Shown one piece after another: positions 15,202-22,877 of a stretch of DNA of 64,000 bases. Position 1 is the stretch's first letter; every line of letters begins with the position of its first letter. The notes below the pieces were generated by a model, which saw only the letters and a program-made list of their open reading frames with translations, had not been told where the DNA came from and made no database searches. The stretch covers positions 1-64,000 of the IMG/VR virus record IMGVR_UViG_3300033144_006696; one strand, given 5' to 3'. Source of the DNA: a virus. Position numbers and translations under genes: made by a program.

Positions 15202-15258
15202 CTATCCGAGACATTGCTCTGCCGTAAGTTTATGGTAAATAGCTTTATCAAAATCATT
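15202..15258 (-). pseudogene. Relic of an HNH-AP2 endonuclease C-terminus
   Basis: Reads NDFDKAIYHKLTAEQCLG then TAG, closely matching the end of the endonuclease at 6985 (YKDFNEAICHHLAAEQCLN). The DNA is also similar. The rest of the gene is absent; the fragment begins at the very stop of the gene at 15254. It is a scar of a lost homing element. Confidence 0.7.
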
Positions 15259-15514
15259 CCTTATTTAATTTAATTTGTTTAAGTGTTTTCAGTGAATTTT
15301 TTAATCTTTTTATTTCTTTTTCATGGGAATTAACCATACATTGTTTAAGTTCATCAAACCCCTGTTGAAGAGTTTTTGTTATAGGACAATGAAACCATCC
15401 TTGGGGATGTGGAAAGGACTGTTTATCAACTCTTTCCACATTGTCTGTTTTACAACATAAAATAACCCACTCATTATGAATGTTTTGTGAAATTTTTATA
15501 TGAAAATATTTCAT
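15254..15514 (-). CDS. Hypothetical protein, 86 aa
   Basis: The central FPHPQGWFHCPITKTLQQG and the C-terminal coiled-coil-like helix (EKEIKRLKNSLKTLKQIK) recall small phage proteins of unknown role. The ribosome site is weak (AAGAAAT). Its stop abuts the endonuclease relic at 15202, so its end may have been altered by that insertion. Confidence 0.55.
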   Translation of the reverse strand: MKYFHIKISQNIHNEWVILCCKTDNVERVDKQSFPHPQGWFHCPITKTLQQGFDELKQCMVNSHEKEIKRLKNSLKTLKQIKLNKE

Positions 15515-15523
15515 AATTATTTC

Positions 15524-15787
15524 TTATACTTTATAAATATTTTGGCAATCGTTATCAAGTTCATCCCCGTTGTAATAAGCACATAAACAAGAATGGCAGA
15601 TTTTAACCTCATAGTAATCTGATTTTCTATTTATTTCATCTGTCCAGAACCATGCTTTGCAATCATAAATATCACAACCTAATCCATTATTACAATTGCT
15701 GCAACCAGTATATGAGAAATATTTCTTAGCGTCTTTTTCTTCTTCACCAACATCTAAACCGAATATTTCATTATTGTTAATTTTCAT
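15524..15787 (-). CDS. Cysteine-rich protein, 87 aa
   Basis: Six to eight cysteines (GCSNCNN, GCDIYDC, KICHSCLC, NDC) point to zinc binding. Overall charge is negative. GAGG lies close to the ATG. No family recognised; it is one of several tiny zinc proteins in the leftward arm. Confidence 0.6.
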   Translation of the reverse strand: MKINNNEIFGLDVGEEEKDAKKYFSYTGCSNCNNGLGCDIYDCKAWFWTDEINRKSDYYEVKICHSCLCAYYNGDELDNDCQNIYKV

Positions 15788-15907
15788 TTAAACCTCTTCT
15801 ACTATTTTAATTTTAGTGTACCTGGAACCAATAGCATTAAACATACCTTTTGTAAAAAGAACTTCTCTGATACTACCTTTATGATTAAAACTATGATCAG
15901 GTTGCAA
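15788..15907 (-). CDS. Possible 39-aa fragment with a TTG start
   Basis: An open frame ending in KGMFNAIGSRYTKIKIVEEV and stopping directly before the next ATG looks coding. It has only a TTG start with a distant AAGAGA. It may be the 3' end of a gene whose 5' part was lost. Confidence 0.3.
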   Translation of the reverse strand: MQPDHSFNHKGSIREVLFTKGMFNAIGSRYTKIKIVEEV

Positions 15908-15918
15908 TATAATATCTC

Positions 15919-16125
15919 TTATGAAATAATCATCTGATTGATTTCAGTTGAGTTATCAAAAATGATGCAACAAGAACACCGAAAGATATGTTCTTGACCA
16001 TTTTTGAGTTTAATAATAAAATCTGCATCAGGGTTATTCATGGTTTCAATGCTTTTCACACTATCTGTGGAAAATCTACCGTTATGATAATTCTTTACAT
16101 AATCTCTATGGTCAAATATTTTCAT
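15919..16125 (-). CDS. Small hypothetical protein, 68 aa
   Basis: The ATG at 16125 is selected for its GGGAGAA site, which lies within the end of the upstream gene. It contains a C-terminal CSCC cluster. No family recognised. It is coupled to the putative ADP-ribosyltransferase gene by overlap. Confidence 0.55.
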   Translation of the reverse strand: MKIFDHRDYVKNYHNGRFSTDSVKSIETMNNPDADFIIKLKNGQEHIFRCSCCIIFDNSTEINQMIIS

Positions 16126-16663
16126 TACATTTCTCCCAATCTTGTTTATAAACAACAAACTGTATATCAATTTGTTGTTTGGTTAGTATTACGTAAATAC
16201 CCCTCTTTGTATTAGTAATACAATTTATTCCGGTGAGTTTTGTAAATTCACTTAATAAAATATGAGTTTCTTCTGGCATAAAAAAATCATTACCAAGCAT
16301 ATTTAAAATATTTATATAAAAACCATTTTTTGTATAAATATCAATGATTCTTTGTAAAACAACATCAAATTTTTCATAATTAATATCACCATAATTACAT
16401 AATCTGTCTTCTAAACTTGGTGATTTTAATATCAATGATTCAATATCATCTGTTGTTGGGTTCCATCTATCCGTGTGTTCAATGGATTTATTTATTTTTA
16501 CTTTGGTTACTACACGAAGATCTCCATGCAATATTGTTTGACTTGGTTCTTCATAGAAATAGAATCCACTACCATATTGCATCAAAGAATTTTCTGTGTG
16601 TAGGTACTTATTTTCAAATTTCTCAAAAATTGCATTGGTACCATGATAGAGTGTTTTTATCAT
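16112..16663 (-). CDS. Possible ADP-ribosyltransferase, 183 aa
   Basis: The N-terminus KTLYHGTNAIFEKF followed by YGSGFYFYEEPSQT has the H…GxGFYF spacing of small PARP-type/DUF3990-like ADP-ribosyltransferases: a His in the first strand and a Tyr in the second. The C-terminal GIYVILTKQQIDIQFVVY resembles the last strand of such folds. The third catalytic residue could not be placed with confidence. Phage ADP-ribosyltransferases modify host polymerase or defence proteins; that role is only inferred here. A strong AAAGGAG site supports expression. Confidence 0.45.
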   Translation of the reverse strand: MIKTLYHGTNAIFEKFENKYLHTENSLMQYGSGFYFYEEPSQTILHGDLRVVTKVKINKSIEHTDRWNPTTDDIESLILKSPSLEDRLCNYGDINYEKFDVVLQRIIDIYTKNGFYINILNMLGNDFFMPEETHILLSEFTKLTGINCITNTKRGIYVILTKQQIDIQFVVYKQDWEKCNENI

Positions 16664-16695
16664 ATTTTCTCCTTTGTATAATTAATCTTCTATTC

Positions 16696-16722
16696 GATGG
16701 CTCATCCATTGTTTGAGCCACC
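16696..16722. terminator. 9-bp stem-loop between genes
   Basis: GATGGCTCA (16696-16704) pairs with TGAGCCACC (16714-16722) with one G-U pair. It lies between the gene ending at 16768 and the ribosome site of the ADP-ribosyltransferase-like gene. Confidence 0.4.
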
Positions 16723-16767
16723 TGATAGAATGTTAATTATTTTTTTCTCATTTTATTATACTCTTCC

Positions 16768-17073
16768 TTATGACATATAACTCCCAAGAATTGCAGCATC
16801 ACCACAATCTGAGATCTTTATCAGGACGCCAGAAAAGAATGAATCGGAGTGATATCCTTGCCACTTATCTCCAAATGGTGAGTTTTTGTCAAGATTCATA
16901 AAATCAGACAGGTGGTACCATGTTTTGTGGTATTTCAACCATCCGATTGCTTTATCCTCCTCTTCCAACCAATCATAATCATCAAGTACTTTTTTTGGTA
17001 CTTGATGATTATATTTGATTTCTTGGTAATTATTTGACCATGTGATTGTTGTTCCGCCAATTATTTCTTTCAT
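16768..17073 (-). CDS. Conserved phage hypothetical protein, 101 aa
   Basis: The ATG at 17073 follows CAGGAGGG, a better start than an upstream alternative. The WLKYHKTWYHLSDFM and GYHSDSFFSGVLIKISDCG segments form a recognisable pattern of small phage proteins without assigned function. It abuts the upstream gene (2 bp). Confidence 0.65.
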   Translation of the reverse strand: MKEIIGGTTITWSNNYQEIKYNHQVPKKVLDDYDWLEEEDKAIGWLKYHKTWYHLSDFMNLDKNSPFGDKWQGYHSDSFFSGVLIKISDCGDAAILGSYMS

Positions 17074-17074
17074 T

Positions 17075-17713
17075 TTATCCCTCCTGTTGGTCCATTTTTG
17101 CAAGTCTTAATCCATTTGCCAGGATTTCATTTTTATCAATGTCTTTATAAGTATACCCTAGTGTTTCAAGAGCATCCATATCATTCCAGGTATAACAGAA
17201 TTCTCTATTGGCTAATTCGTATGAAAACATATCCTTTATGAATCCTTCACCAGTTTTGTCAGACTCAATGGCATCAGTCATTTCTTTTTCCTGCCGTTTG
17301 TAAAACTCCTTAAACAATTTGGAATCTTCCCTTTTATAAAACCCACCATAATTCATTTTATAAATCTTGTCTGTATCAGTTACTTTCAGACCGAATTTTT
17401 CCATACCCTCTGTAAACTGTTCCTTGCTAAAAGCAAAGAACATCGGCAGTGCCTCAAATTCTTTTTGGTGTCTATTTTTTATGTCAATATATTTTTCCAC
17501 CAGAATCGGCACATACAGATAATGCCAGTCATTATGGAATATTTTGTCATTACTACTGGATTTCAGATTATGACGTTGGTTGTTTTCCATAAAATGAGGG
17601 CCATATACCTTTGTTGGAATCCCTTTTACAAGATTGCCAGCAATATATACTTTCTGACCTTTTTCAGCATCTTCCCAGTTTATAGGTTTAAAATTTTCAA
17701 TTGGTAATGACAT
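17075..17713 (-). CDS. DUF7659-like protein, 212 aa
   Basis: The start at 17713 has an AAGGAG site. From about residue 90 the segment MFFAFSKEQFTEGMEKFGL … YKMNYGGFYKREDS … FCYTWNDMDALETLG matches the pattern of a domain of unknown function (DUF7659 as I recall it) found in phages and bacteria. The N-terminal ~80 residues are beta-rich with no recognised family. Cytoplasmic, function unknown. Confidence 0.6.
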   Translation of the reverse strand: MSLPIENFKPINWEDAEKGQKVYIAGNLVKGIPTKVYGPHFMENNQRHNLKSSSNDKIFHNDWHYLYVPILVEKYIDIKNRHQKEFEALPMFFAFSKEQFTEGMEKFGLKVTDTDKIYKMNYGGFYKREDSKLFKEFYKRQEKEMTDAIESDKTGEGFIKDMFSYELANREFCYTWNDMDALETLGYTYKDIDKNEILANGLRLAKMDQQEG

Positions 17714-17739
17714 TTTATTCTCCTTAAAAAAGTTCAAGT

Positions 17740-17967
17740 TCACCAAGGGAATGTCCCTGGAACAATATCACCATTGTTTTCACAGAAATCTTGAATGGTA
17801 TCAAGATTCAATTTATAATTATTGATTTCTAAGTTAAGAATTATATCAGACATGCTAAGGGTAATTCTGATATTGGTATCCTTATGGATAGTATCAACAA
17901 AATTATCCACAAGATTGTCATCTTTTGCCGCATCACATAAAATCTTCATTGTCTCTTTTTTATTCAC
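17740..17967 (-). CDS. Small hypothetical protein, 75 aa, GTG start
   Basis: The GTG at 17967 lies five bases after GGAGGT; no other start is as good. It is helical N-terminally with an acidic C-terminus. The start overlaps the end of the frameshifted gene at 17960. Confidence 0.55.
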   Translation of the reverse strand: MNKKETMKILCDAAKDDNLVDNFVDTIHKDTNIRITLSMSDIILNLEINNYKLNLDTIQDFCENNGDIVPGTFPW

Positions 17968-18122
17968 TTTCTACCTCCGTCAATACTAATACTACCAATA
18001 CATTTAAATTTTCTGCCAGAATTTTGGCTCCTTTGTCAGTTGCTTTTTGCCATGTCATCAAACCATGACTTGCTTGAATTTTAATACCATTTATTTTTTT
18101 CGTAGTGTATAATTCATACATA
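17960..18122 (-). pseudogene. Small gene with a +1 frameshift in a T run
   Basis: From the ATG at 18122 (AAAGGTAATT site) the frame reads MYELYTTKKINGIKIQASHG, then stops early. Removing one T from GGTTTTGATG continues as LMTWQKATDKGAKIL and AENLNVLVVLVLTEV to a TAA overlapping the next start. The homopolymer position makes an assembly indel a real alternative to true decay. Confidence 0.5.
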
Positions 18123-18174
18123 ATTACCTTTCCTTTTTCATCTTTTTACATCTGTTTTAATTTTTTTTCATCTC

Positions 18175-18212
18175 TTTGACAACAATATAATTGTTATTTT
18201 ATTGTTGTCAAA
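18175..18212 (-). promoter_or_regulatory. Sigma70 promoter overlapped by a 13-bp palindrome
   Basis: TTGACA (18206-18211), a 16-nt spacer, then TATATT (18184-18189) on the minus strand. The inverted repeat TTTGACAACAATA (18175-18187) / 18200-18212 covers both promoter elements, the classic layout of a repressor operator. It is expected to drive the leftward genes starting at 18122 and beyond. Confidence 0.6.
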
Positions 18213-18315
18213 TAATAAAAATAAAGCGTTTAAATTGTTGTTTAATAGCGTTTTAAAAATTTTGAGTAATAGACTATCAATAAAATTTAAAGCTGTTAAA
18301 CAGCGATTTTCAGTT

Positions 18316-18579
18316 TTACAATACTTCCCTTTTAATTGATTTTAACCGTTGTAAATCGGATACCATTTTTTGTTCCCATTTACATATATCAAAATTAATG
18401 GTTTCCTGAAGACTGCAACGACCTTCCATTATGTTGGTTTCATGACCATAACCAAAATCAATTAAATTCCAGACAAATCTTTCATCATCTTTTGAAAGGT
18501 TGATTTTGTTTAAACAAGAATAGCCAATTTTTGCTGACAGTCTGTAAACTTCCGATTCTAAATGAACCATTGATCTCAT
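18316..18579 (-). CDS. Hypothetical protein, 87 aa
   Basis: AAGGAG lies seven bases before the ATG. Helical, with WNLIDFGYGHETN in the middle. No family recognised. It is followed (leftward) by the operator-promoter region at 18175-18315, so it ends a transcription unit. Confidence 0.55.
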   Translation of the reverse strand: MRSMVHLESEVYRLSAKIGYSCLNKINLSKDDERFVWNLIDFGYGHETNIMEGRCSLQETINFDICKWEQKMVSDLQRLKSIKREVL

Positions 18580-18598
18580 AATTTTCTCCTTGTTAAGT

Positions 18599-18712
18599 TT
18601 AAATATCTGCCCATTTGCTCGGGGCTGTCAGAAATGCGCCTGTATTATTTGCGGCAGTTTTCACATATGATAAAATATCTTCTAGAATGAGCACCCAGAA
18701 TTCTTTGACCAT
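18599..18712 (-). CDS. Possible 37-aa peptide in a decayed region
   Basis: ATG to TAA with 37 codons (begins MVKEFWVLILEDIL) overlapping the end of the decayed frame at 18682. The ribosome site is poor. It may be another out-of-frame remnant rather than a gene. Confidence 0.22.
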   Translation of the reverse strand: MVKEFWVLILEDILSYVKTAANNTGAFLTAPSKWADI

Positions 18713-18981
18713 TTTCTGATGTCTTCAGGAGTGGCCACTATAGAATGACCAACAAATTTATCCTGGTTTAATTCTATCAGGGTTTCTGCTACAATTTCAA
18801 TCCAGGTTATTTCGTGGATTGGTTTGCATTTATATTCTGACTATGATCCAGTATAATGTAAGTAATTGTCTTTAACCCAAACAACTGCTGATGATGCGGC
18901 AGCTTCTTGTGGTGAAAGGCATGAATGTTCTGTTTCTGCGGCTTCCATGGCGATTTTTAATTTTTTAGCGGTAAATTTTAT
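18682..18981 (-). pseudogene. Decayed gene: lost start codon and an internal TAG
   Basis: A good AGGAG site, inside the end of the upstream gene, is followed at the right distance by ATA instead of ATG. The frame then reads KFTAKKLKIAMEAAETEHS and DNYLHYTGS to a TAG (18841-18843), and continues coding-like as SEYKCKPIHEITWIEIVAE and TPEDIRKW to the next TAG. Loss of the start plus one nonsense codon fits a dead gene. An internal ATG 12 codons in could still give a short peptide. Confidence 0.55.
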
Positions 18982-19220
18982 ATTTTTGTTCTCCTTTTCA
19001 TGCTGGTTTTGTTGGAACTTTTGATTCCAATTTTTGGTGGAAATTCAGGAAATTCAATTCTTGTTTTGAGAACCCATAATTTAGAACTTGCAAGAACCAT
19101 TCGATATTCAATTTCTTGCAATTTCTTGACTTGTTCAACCCTGTATCTGTATTGTTCTGTAATAACACTACCAATTGACATACTTACAATTATAATTCCG
19201 ATCACTAATAATTTTTTCAT
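18978..19220 (-). CDS. Signal-anchor or lipoprotein-like small protein, 80 aa
   Basis: Starts MKKLLVIGIIIVSMSIGSVI, a typical uncleaved signal anchor without a lipobox Cys; the rest is basic and soluble, probably periplasmic. AAAGAGT precedes the ATG at 19220, chosen over an upstream start. It could be a spanin-like or superinfection protein, but nothing specific supports that. Confidence 0.5.
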   Translation of the reverse strand: MKKLLVIGIIIVSMSIGSVITEQYRYRVEQVKKLQEIEYRMVLASSKLWVLKTRIEFPEFPPKIGIKSSNKTSMKRRTKI

Positions 19221-19300
19221 TTTACTCTTTATGGTTATTAATATTATTATCATTAACTAATACGCCATATTTTATGTTTGATTTTGGTTTCATAATTCTC

Positions 19301-19666
19301 TTAAATAAATTCTATGGTAAAGATAGCCACTGGCAGATCATTGAAATCATCTTCATTAATTTTATTAAAGGCAAAATCCAAATCTGGATTAAATGCCTTA
19401 TTCATTTTGTCATTTGCCATGACATATATTTTCATTTCAGATAATTGGTTCTCAATCTCTTTTTTCAGTTTATCTAATGGGTATTTGTGATATTCAGCGG
19501 TATACATCATCGCATGTTCCCATATTAAATCAATTTCATCTTTAAGCATACTAAGGACTTCTTGGCATGTGGTATGTTTATCAATACTTATAGGTAACAT
19601 CACGCCAGATGTTCCGCTAAAATAGTCAGATAACATTGTGCCATGTTCTTGAATTTTTAATTCCAT
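19301..19666 (-). CDS. Hypothetical protein, 121 aa
   Basis: The ATG at 19666 has AAGGAG seven bases upstream; a longer frame has no site. Acidic, alpha/beta composition. No family recognised. It follows the DUF932 gene after a short hairpin. Confidence 0.55.
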   Translation of the reverse strand: MELKIQEHGTMLSDYFSGTSGVMLPISIDKHTTCQEVLSMLKDEIDLIWEHAMMYTAEYHKYPLDKLKKEIENQLSEMKIYVMANDKMNKAFNPDLDFAFNKINEDDFNDLPVAIFTIEFI

Positions 19667-19682
19667 AATTTCTCCTTTTTGG

Positions 19683-19706
19683 TGAGGGTCAATATTCAGA
19701 CCCTCA
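19683..19706. terminator. Intergenic hairpin of the GGGTC/GACCC family
   Basis: TGAGGGTC (19683-19690) pairs with GACCCTCA (19699-19706). One of several similar intercistronic stem-loops between 19.6 and 22.9 kb. No T run on the transcribed strand. Confidence 0.45.
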
Positions 19707-19720
19707 TATTTTCCCATTGA

Positions 19721-20629
19721 TTATGCCACTGCCATTATTTTGTCGAATACTCTTGACAAATGTGTTCCGTTTTCAATTTTCACCGATTCTAGGGATTCAG
19801 AATCAGTAATACGTTGAGTAAATGCATTATACAAATCCCATGCGGTCAATTTGTTTTCTGCTAGCAGAATTCTGGGTGTTGTTTCTTGACCCCTCATTTC
19901 CAGACTAAGAATTTCTTCCTGTACCCTGGGTCCAGCAGAAAGTTTTTTAAACACATCCTCCATGGCAGGTTGGGTTAATCCCATGGCAGCATATTTCTTC
20001 CATTCACTTACTGATGCAAAAGATTTATCTACATTCTCAAAGAACCCCTGACAGTCCTTTTTAAAGTCTAACCCGGATTTGTGGAGTTTATTTACTGATA
20101 AAGATTCAAACCTGTTATCAGGAGATACCATTCCGTTTGAACATACTAAACGATATGCCCCGGCAACAAATCTCAATACTTTTGAAGTATCGGCACTGTT
20201 CTGCATTGTTGCCTGGAACTTGATCTTATCACCAGGGATAATTTCTTCGGAGAGGGCACTTTCCATGGTTGCCCACATTCGTCCTCCAGTTGGTGATGTT
20301 TTAATATCAATTTTTTCTAATTGAAATTCAGGTGGAATGAAATCCATACTAAGATTGATTGCATTCAGGTGTTGCAAAAGATTGTATTGGCTGGATACTG
20401 TTTTAAGTCCTTCCACCCTGCCATCAGAGAATATTGCTACATTCATTAAGCCAGAGGCTGCAAACAAATCCTCTGTGTTCTGGTTTAATTGTTTCAAGGT
20501 CATAAAGTCAACCCCTTCAAAATCAAACAATGGGCGACCTTGCACAATCCAAGGCACTTCTTCTAACCCAATTACTTTAATATTCATTTTTGCTGCTTTT
20601 GCCTTAATTTCTGCCCTGATTTTTTCCAT
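19721..20629 (-). CDS. DUF932 phage/plasmid protein, 302 aa
   Basis: The start is placed at 20629 for its AAAGGAG site, removing a 18-residue upstream extension. The central region (SPTGGRMWATME, PGDKIKFQATMQNSADTSK, GAYRLVCSNGMV) is the DUF932/TIGR03299-like core carried by many phages and plasmids, whose biochemical role is unsettled. The length is normal. It belongs to the accessory block with the DUF2786 gene and is probably middle-expressed. Confidence 0.75.
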   Translation of the reverse strand: MEKIRAEIKAKAAKMNIKVIGLEEVPWIVQGRPLFDFEGVDFMTLKQLNQNTEDLFAASGLMNVAIFSDGRVEGLKTVSSQYNLLQHLNAINLSMDFIPPEFQLEKIDIKTSPTGGRMWATMESALSEEIIPGDKIKFQATMQNSADTSKVLRFVAGAYRLVCSNGMVSPDNRFESLSVNKLHKSGLDFKKDCQGFFENVDKSFASVSEWKKYAAMGLTQPAMEDVFKKLSAGPRVQEEILSLEMRGQETTPRILLAENKLTAWDLYNAFTQRITDSESLESVKIENGTHLSRVFDKIMAVA

Positions 20630-20685
20630 AATAATTCTCCTTTGGTTATTCCTGGTAAATATCAGGAATATTATTTTTACCAATT

Positions 20686-20904
20686 TTAAGATCGCATAAA
20701 TTGTTCAAGTTCGCGGTCCCAATCATCAAATTCTCGGTCAGGAGGGGAACTAATTTGAGCAAGTTTAACCCACTTATTTTCTCTTCTTAATCGTTTTAAA
20801 AGTTTCCAAGGGGTTTCCCCAGGAAATACTTCATTTTCTTTTGCCCATTCGGACCATTTCTGATCCCATTCTTCTTGATTAATTTCACTTGTGCAATTTT
20901 TCAT
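20686..20904 (-). CDS. Small hypothetical protein, 72 aa
   Basis: A strong AAGGAGG site precedes the ATG. It is rich in Trp and Glu (EEWDQKWSEWAKENE). No family recognised. Confidence 0.6.
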   Translation of the reverse strand: MKNCTSEINQEEWDQKWSEWAKENEVFPGETPWKLLKRLRRENKWVKLAQISSPPDREFDDWDRELEQFMRS

Positions 20905-20917
20905 AATTACCTCCTTT

Positions 20918-21295
20918 TTAAATTTTCCCTGGTGACTTGGGCTTCTTCCAAGGAGTCGATATTTTGACCCTCTTTTTTCTTATTAGGCAGAATATTCTTT
21001 TTTTTGCTTTTTCGGTTAATTCGGAAATCAATATATCAAGACCCAGAAACAAGTTTTTTGGGTCAATTCCCATAAAACAGGGACAATTTTCTTTGTGACC
21101 TGCTTTAGCCATTTTTGCGAATGCATTGTGGCATGTATCACAAAAACCTTATTTCTATGGGTTTTTTCTGTACCAGTATTTATCTGCATCAACTTTAGAT
21201 CCGGTTAAGTTAGGACAAATAGTCTTATCACAATTGCCATTTAAGGATTCTCTCAATTCATTATAATGGGTTAGTAGAAATGTTTTATTAACCAT
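20918..21295 (-). pseudogene. Decayed paralogue of the cysteine-rich protein at 12986
   Basis: From the ATG at 21295 it reads MVNKTFLLTHYNELRESLNG and NCDKTICPN like the intact copy, then hits TAG and TAA two codons apart. It continues in the same frame as GFCDTCHNAFAKMA, NCPCFMGIDPKNLFLGL and a helix to a TAA. Two close nonsense codons interrupt what is otherwise a full-length frame. The C-terminus is extended relative to the 12986 copy. Confidence 0.8.
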
Positions 21296-21390
21296 AGTAA
21301 ATTTCTTTTTTGGTTTGTATCCATCCCCATTTTTCCCGGACTTTGGACACGGCATTATGTGATCATTCACATAATGGTTGGGTTAATATA

Positions 21391-21416
21391 GGGGTCGATT
21401 TTTTGACCCCTTTTTT
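21391..21416 (+). terminator. Hairpin with T run, GGGGTC/GACCCC
   Basis: GGGGTC (21391-21396), loop, GACCCC (21405-21410), then six T on the plus strand. It reads as an intrinsic terminator only for rightward transcripts; for the leftward genes it is a 3' stem-loop. Confidence 0.45.
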
Positions 21417-21417
21417 A

Positions 21418-21942
21418 CTATAGTTCGTGAGAATCAGTTACCCAGCATGGGTAGAATCCTTCTTCTTGGAAGGTTTTGGCAGAGGTGGAAGCCTCTTCCA
21501 AAGAGTCAAATTTTCCCCCAGTACAAAGACTTCCCCCTACATCATTTGACTGCCCCAGTACTTCATATTGGGGCAGTGCTGGATCATACACAATCACTTT
21601 GAAGCAGGAAAATCCTGCTTTGGTCACTTCCTTCAGGGTATATTCCCGAGACTCAGTGGCCCGGAAATTTGGGACTATAACCCAGGCAGTACTGCCATGC
21701 CCGAGTTCTACATTTTGCCGCTCAAAGTCAACTTTTGCATTCAGCAAGGTGGACAAGACCTTTGCTGTGTTCTCATGGGAGACTGCTGATTTATGGCAAA
21801 GCCACATTGGGAATCCGGAGTTATTCTTAAGCCATGGCCAAGGTCGAGTGACTGCCTTTTTGACTGTTTTTAAGCTGACTTCTTTTCCAGTGAATACACA
21901 ATCGGCTTTTACCATTTTGGGACTAAACGTATTTAACAACAT
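21418..21942 (-). CDS. Hypothetical protein, 174 aa
   Basis: The ATG at 21942 follows AAGGAG. The protein is beta-rich with Trp-rich motifs (RPWPWLKNNSGFPMWLCHKS). GC is higher than in its neighbours, suggesting different origin or selection. No family recognised. Confidence 0.6.
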   Translation of the reverse strand: MLLNTFSPKMVKADCVFTGKEVSLKTVKKAVTRPWPWLKNNSGFPMWLCHKSAVSHENTAKVLSTLLNAKVDFERQNVELGHGSTAWVIVPNFRATESREYTLKEVTKAGFSCFKVIVYDPALPQYEVLGQSNDVGGSLCTGGKFDSLEEASTSAKTFQEEGFYPCWVTDSHEL

Positions 21943-22035
21943 AATAATCTCCTTTTTTGGTTTGTTATTTTCAGAATGCCAATGCACCCTTTAAAACCCA
22001 TAAATTTTTATTTTTACTTATAGGCTTTAAAGGAT

Positions 22036-22059
22036 GGGGAGTCGAATTTTTGACCCCCC
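22036..22059. terminator. Hairpin of the GGGGAGTC/GACCCCCC type
   Basis: GGGGAGTC (22036-22043) against GACCCCCC (22052-22059), just past the stop of the DUF2786 gene. One mismatch. Confidence 0.4.
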
Positions 22060-22072
22060 TTTTCTGATTTGA

Positions 22073-22777
22073 TTAGGCTGCCTCAATTCCAAAATTCATT
22101 GGAGCTGATTCCCCGGCTGCTTTGCCGGCTTCAATTGTTTTTGAGTCTAAAGGCAAGTCCATTTTTTTTGATCTACCAAATTTCAGATTTGGATACTCTT
22201 TGTCCACCGCTTCATTGATCATGTCCATTTTACAGACAACTAAATCTCTGCATGCCTTATCAGCATGCATGGTGACATTCATGTCTTTTTTCAAATCATA
22301 TGCTCGAGAAATAATTATCCTAGCAGCGACATTGCCAAGTTGATTCCTTTTCTGCCAGTTTTTGGTTGCTGGAAATTCTTTCCATCCAGCTTTGTCAATA
22401 TGGTTGACACAAACACTGGCGAAATACATCGCCGTTTCTACATCGGAAAAAGTTCCAATGTAATCCCATTCTCGGCGAATTGGATTTTCCCAGGTGTAAT
22501 TCCTGTAAATGGTCTTTACATCAAAAGTGTTGCCAAACACTGACATGATATTTTCAACCCACTGAGGAATATTTCCTTCGTCTGCCAAGAAAGAAAACTG
22601 ATCTCGGATCAGGTTACCCTGCTCCATGTCAATTTCACTTTCTTCAATTCTGTATTTGGCCATAAGTTTGGCTGCGGCCAATTTGAAAGCTTTCCCTTCA
22701 GGAGTTCCTTCTTGGTCTTTGGCCTGGATCAAAATCTTCTCAACTTTGCTTATGATGGCTTGTTTTTTTTCGTCCAT
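22073..22777 (-). CDS. DUF2786-domain protein, 234 aa
   Basis: Residues 5-45 (ISKVEKILIQAKDQEGTPEG, then KLAAAKLMAKYRIEE) are the DUF2786 helical domain. The rest, with the IGTFSDVETAMYFASVCVNHI segment, is the metal-peptidase-like region often fused to it; its function is unknown. AAGGAG lies nine bases before the ATG. Cytoplasmic; it is encoded with DUF932 as in many phages, hinting at a shared but undefined role in takeover or defence. Confidence 0.78.
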   Translation of the reverse strand: MDEKKQAIISKVEKILIQAKDQEGTPEGKAFKLAAAKLMAKYRIEESEIDMEQGNLIRDQFSFLADEGNIPQWVENIMSVFGNTFDVKTIYRNYTWENPIRREWDYIGTFSDVETAMYFASVCVNHIDKAGWKEFPATKNWQKRNQLGNVAARIIISRAYDLKKDMNVTMHADKACRDLVVCKMDMINEAVDKEYPNLKFGRSKKMDLPLDSKTIEAGKAAGESAPMNFGIEAA

Positions 22778-22877
22778 GGTAAATCTCCTTGTGGTTTTCT
22801 GTTATGACTCTCCATTTTATCAAGACTTGTTTCTTGGCGTATGCAATATGGATTGTATATGGCTGGGTTACTAACAA

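Noticed and set aside
6985-21295. Reassignment of TAG to an amino acid (in-frame TAG in several genes)
   Set aside because: TAG is the evident stop of real genes (26625, 59243, 60546, 60965) directly before ribosome sites, and the affected genes also carry frameshifts or TAA.
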